Shown here: piece after piece, positions 36,316 to 47,173 of the stretch
How the letters are laid out: each line of letters begins with the position of its first letter
Numbering within the stretch: the first letter of the stretch is position 1
Assembly: GCF_051020955.1 (NCBI RefSeq)
Contig: NC_135013.1
Span: 3,564,501 to 3,628,500 of the forward strand
Direction of reading: 5' to 3'
DNA length: 64,000 nt
Source of the DNA: Megalopta genalis
Taxonomy: Eukaryota > Arthropoda > Insecta > Hymenoptera > Halictidae
Translations under genes and position numbers: made by a program
Notes under the pieces: generated by a model
Database searches by the model: none
Told to the model about the DNA's origin: nothing
The model's input: only the letters and a program-made list of their open reading frames with translations

Positions 36316-36854
36316 TGAAACGTTAATTGATTTCGGTGTGAAAAGCAGCCGCAACATTTCAATTAGTACGACGAAACGATTGAAAAGTGAAGAAAGCGAT
36401 AAACCTAATACCCATTTCTGCTGCAAATTAATGCGAAGCAAGAATACCGCGAAACTCTGCCCACTTCTGTAGGAAAATTTCAGTAAATCGCAAATGGCAA
36501 CTTTGCCGCGATTTATCGAACTTTCTGGCTCACAGATTTCATCGTATAATTCCAAGGAATCACGGTTTAGTAATCGGGGACACCCTTCCGGGGCATTTCG
36601 AGTCGAGATTCGAGAAGCTGAGAAATGGCCGGAGTTGGTGAATCTCGAATTAGAGGAATCCGAAACGGTTCGATGCGGTGAACAGCGGTACAGAATCTCG
36701 TGCAACAATAGCGCAAACGTAGGGAGTAGGAGTGGACGATAAAAGAATTCCGGGCGACATCGGCGCAATCGCGGCGGCGGCGCTCTATTTATTGCGCTTT
36801 ATTTGCATTCCCGGCGAGTTACACGCGATTTTTCGTCCCTCCATTTCCCTTCGC

Positions 36855-36896
36855 CCGTTTTTTCTCTCTCTCTCTTCGTTCTCTCTCTCTCTCTCT

Positions 36897-36928
<32 letters not shown>

Positions 36929-37255
36929 GTGCGTGCTCTCTCTCTCTCTCTCGCTCTCTGTCGCTCTCTCTCGCGCTCTGTCTCTCGCGCTCTGTCTCTC
37001 GCGCTCTCCCTCTCGCGCCCTGTCTCTCGCGCTCTCTCTCTCGCTCTCCCTCTCGCGCTCTGTCTCTCGCGCTCTCTCTCGCGCTCTCTCTCTCTCTCTT
37101 GCGCTCTCTCTCTCTCTCTTGCGCTCTCTTACTCTCTTGCGCTCTCTCACTCTTTTGCGCTCTCTCTCGCGCTCTCTCACTCTTTTGCGCTCTCCCTCGC
37201 GTTCTCTCTCTCTCGCTCTCTGTCGCGCTCTCCCTCTCGCGCTCTCTCTGCCCTC
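36855..37255. repeat. (TC)n/(TCTCGCGC)n pyrimidine-rich tract
   Basis: About 400 bp of CTCTCTCTCT interrupted by GCGC and TGTC steps. Strand-asymmetric and able to form triplex (H-DNA) structures. Frames of 179 to 260 codons rich in Ser/Leu/Arg or Arg/Glu run through it on both strands, and none is coding. Confidence 0.92.
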
Positions 37256-37820
37256 CGCCAAAAGGATGTGAAACGAGCTCGAGGATCGAGTCCGTCGACA
37301 CGACGGAAAAACATTCCTCCGCGCCGACACGAAAATCACATTCGGCCGTGCCCCGTGACGTCGGCCGCGAATTTATGACGCGACGAATCTTTGGCAAGCA
37401 CGCGACGACCTTACCTCGCGCAAAAAATATTGACAGCCCTGTGTCGCGCTCGCGACGCTGGAAATTCATGCGGGGCGGTGTTCTACACGCGGCGTTCGTC
37501 GCTGACGGCCGCGTCGAATTTCGAGGCGTTCGCACTGATCTGACGAAAAAAATTTGTGGAACAGAAGTTAACGCGAGCACTTCGAGGAGAACGAGGTGCA
37601 ATGATAAAAATTTCGTGGAAATTTGTTGTTCGATAGGAGGCTCGGGTCGCGTCGACTATTTTTAAATAGGTATTCTCTTGACTTGTTGTTTATGCTATTT
37701 TTATTTGTTCGTTTTATTTATTTGTTTCCCCTGAAAATATTCAGGATACCTTAAAATGAAGTAAATAGTTTTTATTGCAATTGGAGTTTAAATAGCAAAT
37801 TGTAGCTACTTTTTATGTGT

Positions 37821-38406
37821 GACGAATATACTCGTCGTGACAGGAATATTGGCATTTCTTTGTGACCACTATACTCGTCGTAACGCGAAATATTGGCATT
37901 TCTTTGTGACGAGTATATTCGTCGTAACGCGAAATATTGGCATTTCTTTAAGACGAGAATACTCGTCGTGACAGGAAATATTGGCTTTTCTTCGTGACGA
38001 ATACATTCGTCATAACGCAAAATATTGGCATTCCATCGTGACGAGTATACTCGGCATAACGCGAAATATTGGTGTTTCTTCGTGACGAGTATATTCGTCG
38101 TGACAGGAACTATTGACGTTTCTTCGTGTCGAGTATACTTGTCACGACGGGAACAATGGCATTTCTTCGTGACGAGTATACTCGTCATAACGCGAAATAT
38201 TAGGATTTCTTTGTGACGAGTATACTCGTCATAACGCGAAATATTGTTATTTCTTCGTGACGAGTATACTCGTCGTAACGCGAAATATTGTTATTTCTTC
38301 GTGACGAGTATACTCGTCGTAACGCGAAAGATTGGCGTTTCTTCGTGACGAGTATACTCGTCATAACGTAAAATATTGTCATTTCCACATGACGAGTATA
38401 CTCGTC
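37821..38406. repeat. 44-bp satellite centred on the palindrome GACGAGTATACTCGTC
   Basis: Thirteen 43- to 44-bp units plus a final half unit. Each begins with the 16-bp palindrome GACGAGTATACTCGTC or a variant, followed by GTAACGCGAAATATTGGCAT and TTCTTCGT. The last six palindromes (38171 to 38406) are perfect, while those at the left end have one to three changes. Immediately after the last palindrome the sequence reads AAAGACAGCTAACTGG then TTAA (38423-38426), which looks like a TTAA-type transposon end. The 138-codon antisense frame is an artefact. Confidence 0.93.
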
Positions 38407-38426
38407 AAAGACAGCTAACTGGTTAA

Positions 38427-39404
38427 GCGCTCCATCAGATCACTGTAAGTACTAAAAAACTAATTAAAAAATAGATACGGTTATGGAATCGAATTTACAT
38501 AAATGATCATAAATAATTTGAAATTTCTTGTACCATTCATTTTTAGAATAAATAGAATTTAGAGCTAAATAAATTGGTCCTTGATTAACGCACCCAACCA
38601 CCAAATTTATGGAAAAATGACACCGTTGTTGTTATTATTGTTGTATTAATAAACCACGTACGGAGAATTAATTTGAAGTCGCGAATTCCATTCTGTTCAG
38701 CTGTCTTTTAAATTGATCCGAAAAAGAAATTAGACGATCATCTCGTCGCCGGCTGAAAGAGAGCCGGTGCACGAAGTGGAGGGGGGAGGGGGAGGAGCAG
38801 GAGGATGAGCGGGCCGTTGCCTATAAATTTCAATTAAACGGCAACGTCGCCGAGGCCCGTCGCTAAAATTACTTAAAAAGTAGTTTACGCTAAACAAGTT
38901 AATTGGCAGCTCGCAGTAACGAGGCCGAGAGGGCCGCGACAATTTTTCATCGGCCCGGTTGAGAAGTCCGGTTGGGATGCCCTCCGGCCGTGGCCGGCGC
39001 AGGAAATTTAAAAACGCTCGTCCCGGCCGATTATTAGAATAAATTAGAAAATTTCCTGTCCTCATGTTTTATTAATAAACAACCGCCGAATAGCCGCGAG
39101 CGAACTCTGCAACACCGCCCCGTACCCCCCACCCCCGCCCCCATCCCGTCCGCATGTATATTTATAAACAAGGGTGTATCCGGCGTCGTTCGTTCCGGGT
39201 AACGATAGCAATAAGAAGAACGATCGCGGAAAAAGGAGGAGTCGAACGCTGTCGTGGCGGAGCGCCGGAGCGGCCGGGGCGGCGGGGAGGGGGAAGCGGC
39301 TGCAGAGTGGGAGAGCGCGCCGCTCGGCTGAATTTCAAATTCCCGTTTAATGGTTCTTGAGCGAAATTTCATTCTTCCTTTCATTTTGTCCCGCGCACTT
39401 TCAG
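38427..39404. other. Unique sequence upstream of the second lectin exon
   Basis: CpG- and purine-rich. Frames at 38730-39384 on both strands overlap each other and lack a domain. The last 20 bases before 39405 form the splice acceptor of the lectin exon. Confidence 0.5.
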
Positions 39405-39640
39405 GCGAACTGGTACAGAGCGTCCCAATACTGCCGTTACCACGGTATGCATCTGGCGAGCATCGCCTCCCAGGAGGAGAACGACAGGCTCGAGAAACAT
39501 ATTAAGGACTTCGGGCTCGGGCACGAACACTTCTGGACCTCTGGCACCGACCAGGCCGAGGAAGGCACTTTCTTTTGGATGGCGAACGGCAGGCCGATCA
39601 CTTTTGAGAACTGGAACGTCGGCGAGCCGAACAACTTCAG
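39405..39640 (+). CDS. C-type lectin, central exon of the carbohydrate domain
   Basis: This exon encodes most of the C-type lectin fold. It starts in phase 0 after TTTCAG with ANWYRASQYCRYHGMHLASI, the conserved first helix and first domain cysteine. It runs through EENDRLEKHI and HFWTSGTDQAEEGTFFWMAN (the WIGL-like strand region), and ends at ENWNVGEPNNF. The EPN triplet (39624-39632) is the calcium site 2 motif typical of mannose-type binding. The donor is AG|GTAACG with two bases of a codon left over, completed at 41641. Known family members are secreted proteins in insect immunity or cuticle organisation. The very regular sequence reminds me of the Drosophila Clect27/schlaff type, but that is from memory and unverified. 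Confidence 0.95.
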
Positions 39641-39889
39641 GTAACGATTCGTTTCAACGATTCGCAGAGTGTCAGAATGAACGAGTCGTAAGATTCGTCT
39701 TGTAATATTATTGATTTGTAGAATCGATTGTTACGTTTTGACTCGGACAATTTTTAGAGGTTTTTAATGAGGATCGGACTTTTGATAGACTGCGGACTTT
39801 TGTGCGAAGGAAGAATTTGTTCGCGTCGATTGCGCGCGACGTCTTCGATACGTCCATTTTAGGCCTGAATGTCTTAGGACGTAAAATGG

Positions 39890-41275
39890 ACGTCGGGAGG
39901 ACGTAGAGTTCGGGAGATGTCTTTGAGACGTCTTTGAGACGTCTTGAAACTGACGTTTTTGAAACGTCTTTGAGATGTCTTTGAGACGTCTTGAAACAGA
40001 CGTTTTTGAAACGTCTTTGAGATGTCTTTGAGACGTCTTGAAACAGACGTCTGAAATAAAACGTCTTTGAGACGCCTTTGAGACGATTTTGAGACATCTT
40101 TGAGACGATTTTGAAACATCTTTGAGACGCCTTTGAAACATCTTTGAAACGCCTGAAATAAGACATCTTTGAGACGATTTTGAGACACCTTGAGACAATT
40201 TTGAGACGTTTTTGAGACGCCTTTTAGACGTATTTTTGACGTCTTTGAGACGTTTTGAAACAGACTTTTTGAGACGTCTAAAATAAGACGTCTTTGAGAC
40301 GTCTGAAATAAGACGTCTTTGAGACGCCTTTTAGACATCTTTGGTACGTCTGAAATAAGACGCCTTTGAGACGATTTTGAGACGTTCTTGAGACGCCTTT
40401 GAGACGTCTGAAATAAGATGCCTTTCAGACGCCTTTGAGACGTCTTTGAAACGTCTGAAATAAGACATCTTTGAGACGATTTTGAGACACCTTTGAGACG
40501 ATTTTGAGACGTTTTTGAGACGCCTTTTAGACGTATTTTTGACATCTTTGAGACGTTTTGAAACAGACTTTTTGAGACGTTTTTAAGACGTCTAAAATAA
40601 GACGTCTTTGAGACACCTTTTAGACGTCTTTGAGACGTCTGAAATAAGACGTCTTTGAGACGCCTTTTAGACCTCTTTGGAATGTCTGAAATAAGACGCC
40701 TTTGAGACGATTTTGAGACGTTCTTGAGACGCCTTTGAGACGTCTGAAATAAGATATCTTTCAGACGCCTTTGAGACGTCTTTGAAACGTCTGAAATAAG
40801 GCATCTTTGAAACGATTTTGAGACGTCTTTGAGACGATTTTGAGACGTTTTTGAGACGCCGTTTAGTCGTCTGAAATAAGACGTTTTTGAGACACCTTTG
40901 AGACGTCTTTGAGATGCCTTTGAGATGTCTTTGAGATGCCTTTGAGAGGCCTTTTTGACGTGTTTGAAACGTCTGAAATAAGACGGCTTTGAGACGCTTT
41001 TGAGTCGCCTTCTAGATGTCTTTGAGACGCCTTTTAGATATCTTTGAAACGCCTTTCAGACGTCTTTGAGACATCTTGAAACAAACGTCTAAAATACGAC
41101 GACTTGAGGACATATAGAACCAGACGTATTAAATACGTCACGAAGCAAACGTGGGTCTGACGTCTGAAATAAAACGTTGCAAAATTCGTCCGTTCCACAA
41201 CGTCTTTAAGACACCTCTTTCGAGACGTCTATAAGATATCTATAAACGTCTTTAAAACGTCTTTAAGACGCCCAG
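39890..41275. repeat. GACGTCTTTGAGACG satellite
   Basis: About 1.4 kb of degenerate 15- to 17-bp blocks (GACGTCTTTGAGACGTC, GACGATTTTGAGACG, GAAATAAGACGTC). They are grouped into longer repeats: the block containing GTCTGAAATAAGACG recurs, and the stretches near 40200-40400 and 40500-40760 are very similar to one another. Frames up to 223 codons on the minus strand (Val-Ser-Lys-Thr-Ser-like) are artefacts. Confidence 0.93.
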
Positions 41276-41279
41276 TTTT

Positions 41280-41430
41280 GTAACGTAGGACATTCGTGGG
41301 ACGTTCGTAGGACGTTTGTAGGACATTCGTAGGACGTCCGTAGGACGTTCGTAGTTTGTTCGTAGAAAGTTCATAGGATGTTTGTAGGACGTTCGTAGGA
41401 TGTTCGTAGAATATTCGTAAGCCACGCGTA
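41280..41430. repeat. GGACGTTCGTA short tandem array
   Basis: About 13 copies of an 11-bp unit (TAGGACGTTCG with TAGGATGTTTG variants), directly following the larger satellite in the same intron. Confidence 0.85.
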
Positions 41431-41640
41431 ACATCTTAACGACGACTCAATTAAAATATGCAACCTATTAAAATACGCAAATAGAACCTCCAAGTAACCA
41501 AAACGTTAACGACGCGATATTAACGAGCGACTTTCGCCCGAGCCATTCCGTCGAAGTAATCCAGGGCTCCGCGACGAAGAATGGGGATCGGTGCGGATCG
41601 CGACTTTGAAAACGGCGTAATTCACACTCGATGTTTTCAG

Positions 41641-41758
41641 ATACGAGAACGGCGAGGAGGAGCACTGTCTCGAGCTGTGGAACAGGGACGGCAAAGGGCT
41701 GAAGTGGAACGACAGCCCGTGCAGCTTCGAAACGTTCTTCGTCTGCGAGGTGCAGTGA
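41641..41758 (+). CDS. C-type lectin, terminal exon
   Basis: One base completes the Arg codon split from 39640. Then 38 codons follow, with TGA at 41756-41758. It encodes YENGEEEHCLELWNRDGKGL and ends KWNDSPCSFETFFVCEVQ. The WND motif (41705-41713) pairs with EPN to coordinate calcium and sugar. The cysteines in HCLELW, SPCS and FVCE complete the two canonical disulfides with the cysteine in the previous exon. All key residues are present and there is no frameshift, so the gene looks intact. The three exons give 154 residues plus the missing N-terminus. I saw no AATAAA in the following 850 bases, so the 3' end is undefined. Confidence 0.95.
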
Positions 41759-42616
41759 TCGGGCGGAACGTATTCGAAAGTCGTCGGGGCCGCGCGATCC
41801 GATCCATGATCCCCGCGCGATCCATACATCAACGTTTACCCACGAGTCATCCACGGGTCTTGGCCGGAAGCCGGGGCTCGACGCGACGCGCTTCGCCATC
41901 GATTTCCTTTCGCTTCTGTGGACCCCGGAACAGACCGGATGAAAAGTGACTTTCAATGTGTGTGTCTCTCTCTCTTTGTGTGCGTGCGTGGTGTACGCGC
42001 GCACGCCTGTGTGTGCGTGGCAGTGCCGCGTTTCACGGCCAGGCCGGCTCACGGTTACGTCGGGAGAGTGCGTTCTTTCTCCCTTTTCGCGGGATCGACG
42101 ATGGATCACCGCCGCCTCGGGAAGGATCGCGACAGGACAATGCGATCAGGCCGCGATCGACGCGATCGATCAATTTAGAAACGTTTACGGGATTCGAGCC
42201 TGTGATTCGACTTATCGAGCCGCCTGGCCCTCGATACGGATTATATTATCTCTCGACGTTCATTCGGAGGAATGCAACGCGGCGAACGCAGTTCTCTCGT
42301 TGCGATCGTACGACGCTCGTTCTCGATTTTTCCTTTTTTCTTTTTTTCTACGATTTCTTTATCTAGACTACCGATTCGGAACGAATCCGTCCGAGCATCC
42401 GAAAGGATTCTCGGATGCGCGCGCGATCGATTCGCGACGATTCGCCTAGTTTCCGGCTGTTAATCTGAACAACTCGATTGTCCGAACCAAATAAGAAAAC
42501 GGAGACGTTCGGATGATGGAGACGTTGCCTTGACGAATCCTAAGGCGAAATTATTGTTAATTTGCAACGCGGTAAATCGGCGCGGATTTGGACTGTTCGC
42601 GCGAGAAACACATATA
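41759..42616. other. Lectin 3' flank
   Basis: Likely holds the 3' untranslated region. A TGTGTGTCTCTCTCTC and GTGCGTGCG tract lies at about 41957-42025. Overlapping frames of up to 167 codons here have no domain. Nearest match to a poly(A) signal: AAATAAG near 42488. Confidence 0.5.
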
Positions 42617-43357
42617 CAGTAATGTCTCTCTAATTGACGCTCGGATTGTGCACAAAAATGGACAATTTGGGAGGAGAAGATACGATTATTCGAGCCTCGC
42701 GGCCCGTTTTTATAATTGTTGACAATCGGTAACTATAAAAACGAGCCGTCCATTACTTTCGTCGATGTTTCAAATTTTCGAAAAATTTGTCGATGCTCGA
42801 ACGGCTATAACTTCGTGCAAAAATATCGTACAACAATGGAACTCGGCTCGTTTTAAAGCCCGAAGTGTCTACTTTCGGGCGCCGTCCGTCGATTCCTTCG
42901 ACAATTCGCGACACATGGATGGGGAACCTCGTTCCAGACTTTGCGCAACATTTCTAACCTCCGAAACATCGGCGAGATTCAAAATACTGTAACTTCGTGA
43001 ACAAAAATCGTGGAACAACGAAACTGAACTCATTTTAAAGCCTGAAATCTCTACTTTTTTACTGTAAAATTCATCTTCGTCGAAAAAATTGTTCGGAGAC
43101 ACGGCACGCAGGAAATTGTAACAATTTATATCGGACGAAGTTTAGGGAAATTTAGGGAATCTTGGAATTAGAAACGGCGTACAGTAATGTCTCCCTTACT
43201 GACGCTCGATTTGTCCACTAAAATGGACAATTTGGGAAGAGGAGATACGATTATTTGAGCCTTGCGGCTCCAATATAGTGTAGAATAATCGTTTCTCCTC
43301 TTCCCAAATTGTCCATTTTCGTGCGCAATCTGAGCGTCAGTTAGGGAGACATTGCTG
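42617..43357 (+). mobile_element. Composite family B element, copy 1
   Basis: A 741-bp TA-flanked unit made of three parts. The first (42617 to about 42750) is a half-hairpin starting CAGTAATGTCTCTCTAATTG. The second (42750-43181) is a middle segment with a degenerate 182-bp direct repeat (GGCTATAACTTCGTG at about 42803, TACTGTAACTTCGTG at about 42985). The third (43182-43357) is a complete 176-bp hairpin with its own TA sites. Ends of the CAGTAATGTCTCCCT type and TA duplication fit pogo/Tigger-type MITEs. A copy with the same architecture lies inverted at 54076. A 75-codon frame (42765-42992) spans the middle segment. Confidence 0.85.
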
Positions 43358-43359
43358 TA

Positions 43360-43914
43360 TTTGGGATAGTCGAGAAGTCGGGGGTTCGGATAAACGAGGT
43401 GCCGGTTCAATACCGACTAAATGTTGTATCGATCGATCCGCTGTAACCGATATCGCGAATCTCCATATTTTTTTGCAACGAAATCCCTTGTTTTCGAATC
43501 GTATCTCCGGCTCGCTAAAATACAGTGGATTTACTCGTCGATACACCGAACATGCGATACAGAGTGAAAAAAATGAAAATACATCTCGGAAGGTGCGTCG
43601 TCTGTTGCACGATTAATTATATTTTTAACGTTCGCTCATGCGATGACTGCGAGTAGATATTTTGTTTCTTTCTTTTCTTTTTTTTTCTTCGTACGAACTA
43701 ATATAGAAGAACAGAAATTAAAATTAATGATACCATTGCGTTGAAAGTAAATATAAGTTTCTTGTAAATTTCGGTATTTGTTTGTACGTTTGTTTCTTTG
43801 TAAAATTAGAGGTAGAATTCGCCCGTCGCGTGCGAATGAACGGGACCAATGAACGGGTCGAGAATCGCGTTATAATTATCGCGTTACTTTATGAATTTCG
43901 AATTCTCATTTGTA
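43360..43914. other. Unique sequence, no gene supported
   Basis: Contains GCCGGTTCAATACCGAC near 43399, which resembles a tRNA B-box, but without a matching A-box or fold. No domain-bearing frame. Confidence 0.4.
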
Positions 43915-44285
43915 CAAGGTGGCCCCTAAAATGTTTCGCAATCCAGAAATTGGGATTCCTGAGGTGATTTGAAGTAACTTTTTCCTTTGCGAAAATGTAC
44001 TACGAGGCTTCGTTTACGAGTTATTAACGAAAAACGCGGAGCAATCGGAGAGCGAGCGCGGCCGGCGCTCTGCCCTTGCGGCCAATGCCGCGTCGCGCCG
44101 GCCGTCTGACGCAGCGGCAGCGGTCGCGAGGGCGGGGCGCCAGCCACACGCCACCTCTCATTGGCCGGTGTTTTTCGCTAATAACTCGTGAACGAAGCCT
44201 CGGATCGCATTTTCGCTAAGGAAACAGTTGCTTCAAATTGCCTCAGGAATCCCTCGCTTCCAGATGGCATTTCTAGGACACTCTG
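43915..44285. mobile_element. Family A hairpin MITE, copy A5
   Basis: 371 bp, TA on both sides. Degraded left end (CAAGGTGGCCCCTAAAATG) and right end TTTCTAGGACACTCTG. The right arm has CTCATTGGCC (a CCAAT-box match), while the left is mutated. The GC-rich loop (GGCCGGCGCTCTGCCCTTGC) is close to that of copy A1, so A1 and A5 form a subfamily distinct from A3/A4. Confidence 0.85.
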
Positions 44286-46000
44286 TATATTGGTCAGAGT
44301 AATCTATTAAGAGAACCGAACGCTCCGAACGGAAACGAGCGGTAACCGAGCGAATATTTCAACGAGTAAATACGACAATACTAACAATGGTTTTAATCAG
44401 TTCTTATAGTGCTACCGGAAACCGAATATCGCAAGTAACGCGAGCCGAGTTCAAGCGACAGTGCTTGTAGCGGCGTGAGAGTATCCAGTTAAGTAGATTA
44501 CATTAGTTTAAGGACGCCAGTATGTATAATTCCGTTGGAGAATTCACGGAACATGCACGTTAGTTCCTTTCAGGAGGAAATAAGTCACAATAGTTAACGT
44601 GCGTGATCGATCACAGCTATGATAAAGAAACATCGGTGACCGCTGGATCGCAGATTTTCTGCATTTGTAATAAATTTGTGCATTTTTTGTTCCTTTTTTC
44701 TCTTTATACTTGTGCGATATATAAAATCTTTCAATATAATCTTGCGATATATAAAAGGGTTCTCTACCTGTATACATGAATAAATTGTTATTATTAGTAT
44801 TATTGCAACAAAATAAAACAGAACAAATAAGGGCAAAACAAAACTGTGCAGATGTTGGAAGAATTTAAGAATTCTGTTGCAGTATTTTTGACTCATTGAA
44901 ATTATTAAAAGAAGAAATTAATTTCTATTTTATTTCCTATTTTATTTCTATTTATTTTATTATTATTATTGCAACAAAATAGAATTGAACAAAGCTGTGC
45001 AGATATTGGAAGAATTTAAGAATTCAGTTCAATATTTCTGACTCACTGAAATTATTAAAAGAAGAAATTAATTTCTGTTATTTCCATTTGTTACAATTCA
45101 CTTGAAAAATTTCTATTTTGCTAAAAAAATCCGCGGTTTGGTGATCACCGAACGAAATCGAGGAATCATCGAATTCTATCGTGGTTTCGGATTCCCGCTG
45201 ACTTTAACGAGTAAGCACTTCGATTCGCAAAGAATTTTTTATCACCTTCTTACGATCACTGAAAATTCATTGTGAGCACAAGGGAAGACACGATAGCACA
45301 TCTAGAAACCGACCCGTAAAGACAAGCACCGATTAAAACCAATTTTAACCGAATAATAATATAATCATTTACTTTATTGCGTAATTATATTGCGACCGAA
45401 AAGCGAACGTAACAAAAATTCACACTATATGGCTACGCGTGAAATCGACTGCGAAGGAACAGCCGCGAACTTATTATTTCATTTGTCGAGAGCCGAGGTG
45501 AGAAACATCGTGTCAAAAATTGCTGTACGTGGCATCATTTAGTGCTATACAATAAAATTCGAGTTACATTGTAACGTCGATGCAAGACTTCTTATTTCCC
45601 ACTCACAAATAAATAGAATATAAAGATTAAATTAAATGTGCACTAAAAATTTGTAAAAAATTTGCATAATGGAACGTACATCGCCTCGTTCTTATTTATT
45701 AGGTTCTACCATTTTTTTAAATCTTTGTTTATCTCAAACAGGTATAACAATAGTGTACATTATTTAATATATTTAATATTTTAATTTTATTCACCAGAAG
45801 AATTTGGTTAGAAATTTCTTCAATAACTTATTCAATTATAGTAAATTATAACTATAGAAAAACAAATTAAGAACCCTATGTTCTTTGACTAACATACTAA
45901 ACTAACTTCTACGTTAATTGTTATAAATCATTTATTTATTACAGCTTTATCCAAGAAACTAATATTTTAGTAATAATCAGATTATGATTAAAATTATTTC
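44286..46000. other. AT-rich unique sequence with a duplicated block
   Basis: Two similar blocks, about 44795-44930 and 44968-45090, share TGCAACAAAATA, GTGCAGAT.TTGGAAGAAT and ATTAAAAGAAGAAATTAATT. No gene is recognised in the remainder. Confidence 0.6.
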
Positions 46001-46505
46001 CTGTAAGTGACTGAATAAATCCAGTTTTAAAAGATATAACTTATATTTTATGATAGCTCCTTTACTTATTCATAGAAATGTTGTTCCTTTAATTATATTT
46101 ATATTATTTATAAATTATTTCCTGTAAATGACTGAGTAAATCTAGCTTTAAAAGATATAACTTATTTTATGGTAGCTCCTTTTCTTATTTATAGAAATGT
46201 TGTTCCTTTAATTATATTTATATTATTTACAAATATAAATCAAATTGTATATATAATATTAATTATAAATATAAATCAAATTGTATATATAATATTATTT
46301 ACAAATATAAATCAAATTGTATATATAATATTAATTATAAATATAAATCAAATTGTATATATAATATTAATTATAAATATAAATCAATTTATACATTTAA
46401 TATTATTTATAAATATAAATCAATTTATATATTTAATATTATTTACAAATATAAATCAATTTATACATTTAATGTTATTTATAAATACAAATCAACCAAT
46501 ATATT
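46001..46505. repeat. 117-bp duplication followed by a 33-bp array
   Basis: Two copies of a segment containing TTTCCTGTAAGTGACTGA, AAAAGATATAACTTAT and GAAATGTTGTTCCTTTAATT, at about 46000 and 46117. They are followed to about 46500 by nine units of AAATATAAATCAAATTGTAT and ATATAATATTA. The 117-codon frame across it is an artefact. Confidence 0.85.
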
Positions 46506-47173
46506 CGACAGATTCGCATTAGGGGTAGCGAACCTGCCCGATTTCTTGCGGCCGGCGTCGGCGAAGCGTTGGAACCCAGGGAGCCATCAGTGCATCGGAG
46601 CGGAGTTATTGAAAAAGGCAGAAAAAAAAGAACCCAATGATAAAGCGAAGGATCAATCAGAAAAAGCGTGCAACTATAATGAAAGTTGCTCTGCCGGAAC
46701 GTTGTATTCCCGTAACGAATCTTTCCGGTCGACGTGACCCATGCTTCGTCGTTTCAACATTCTTCCAACCCCCTCCCCCCCCACTCCCGCCGCCAACGTA
46801 CCATCCCCTCGCATCCGCGACCCCGCCGCAGGATTGACAGAACCAATTAGTGGTTCCGTCGATTTTTCACCATTTCTAGAGAGCAACAATACCCCGGAGA
46901 GAGGTATCGAGTCGGTAAAAGGGAGCAGGGTGGGGTGGGGGTGGTGGCAAAAAGAACAAAAATGAACGGAACTCGAAGCGACTGTGAAATCGGAATTGGG
47001 TATCGGGGATAAGTAAAGGATAGGCTAATGAAAATAGAGTCGGCGCGGTATATGCGACGGTCAGACGAATGAAAACAGGAAAAGTGCGATAGAAATTCGT
47101 GATACCGTGCCGGAAGCCAGTTGCGGACGTATACGACGTGTGTGGTACAATCGCCGAGCATGGATGCTGAGGA
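46506..47173. other. Unique sequence, no gene supported
   Basis: Has a C-rich tract (CCCCCTCCCCCCCCACTCCC, about 46770-46789) and a G-rich stretch at about 46928-46948. Frames on both strands (46545-47266) overlap and lack domains. Confidence 0.4.

Larger units (their letters stand above)
23674..39404 (+). other. Lectin intron 1 (15.7 kb, repeat-filled)
   Basis: A phase 0 intron with GT (GTATCAT) and AG (CGCACTTTCAG) boundaries. It contains MITE A4, two mariner remnants, at least ten tandem arrays and scattered CpG-rich unique stretches (23680-24270, 25260-25900, 26890-27400, 28850-29700, 31040-31740, 32760-33210, 34780-35700, 36320-36840, 37260-37800, 38430-39390). I recognise no exon in these unique stretches. 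Overlapping frames such as 23695-24135 (+) lack any domain. Alternating CG/CA runs at about 23880-23960 have Z-DNA potential. Whether the gene is transcribed across the entire stretch follows from the exon joining and is not independently shown. Confidence 0.8.
39641..41640 (+). other. Lectin intron 2 (2.0 kb, about 75% satellite)
   Basis: A phase 2 intron with donor GTAACGATTC and acceptor CGATGTTTTCAG. It is filled mainly by the GACGTC-rich satellite and a short GGACGTTCGTA array. No other exon lies within it. Confidence 0.9.

Noticed and set aside
36732..37665. Frames of 179 to 260 codons, Ser/Leu/Arg-rich or Arg/Glu-rich
   Set aside because: They come from the (TC)n/(TCTCGCGC)n tract and run through both strands at once.
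37772..38388. CRISPR-like array: regular palindromic repeats
   Set aside because: The units are contiguous 44-bp tandem copies with similar spacers, in an animal intron, and no cas genes are present. It is a satellite.
39708..40545. Minus-strand frames up to 223 codons in intron 2
   Set aside because: They read as repeated Val-Ser-Lys-Thr-Ser-Gln from the GACGTC satellite in several frames. No domain.
43399..43420. tRNA or tRNA-derived SINE
   Set aside because: A B-box-like GGTTCAATACC is present, but I found no A-box, acceptor stem or poly-A tail.
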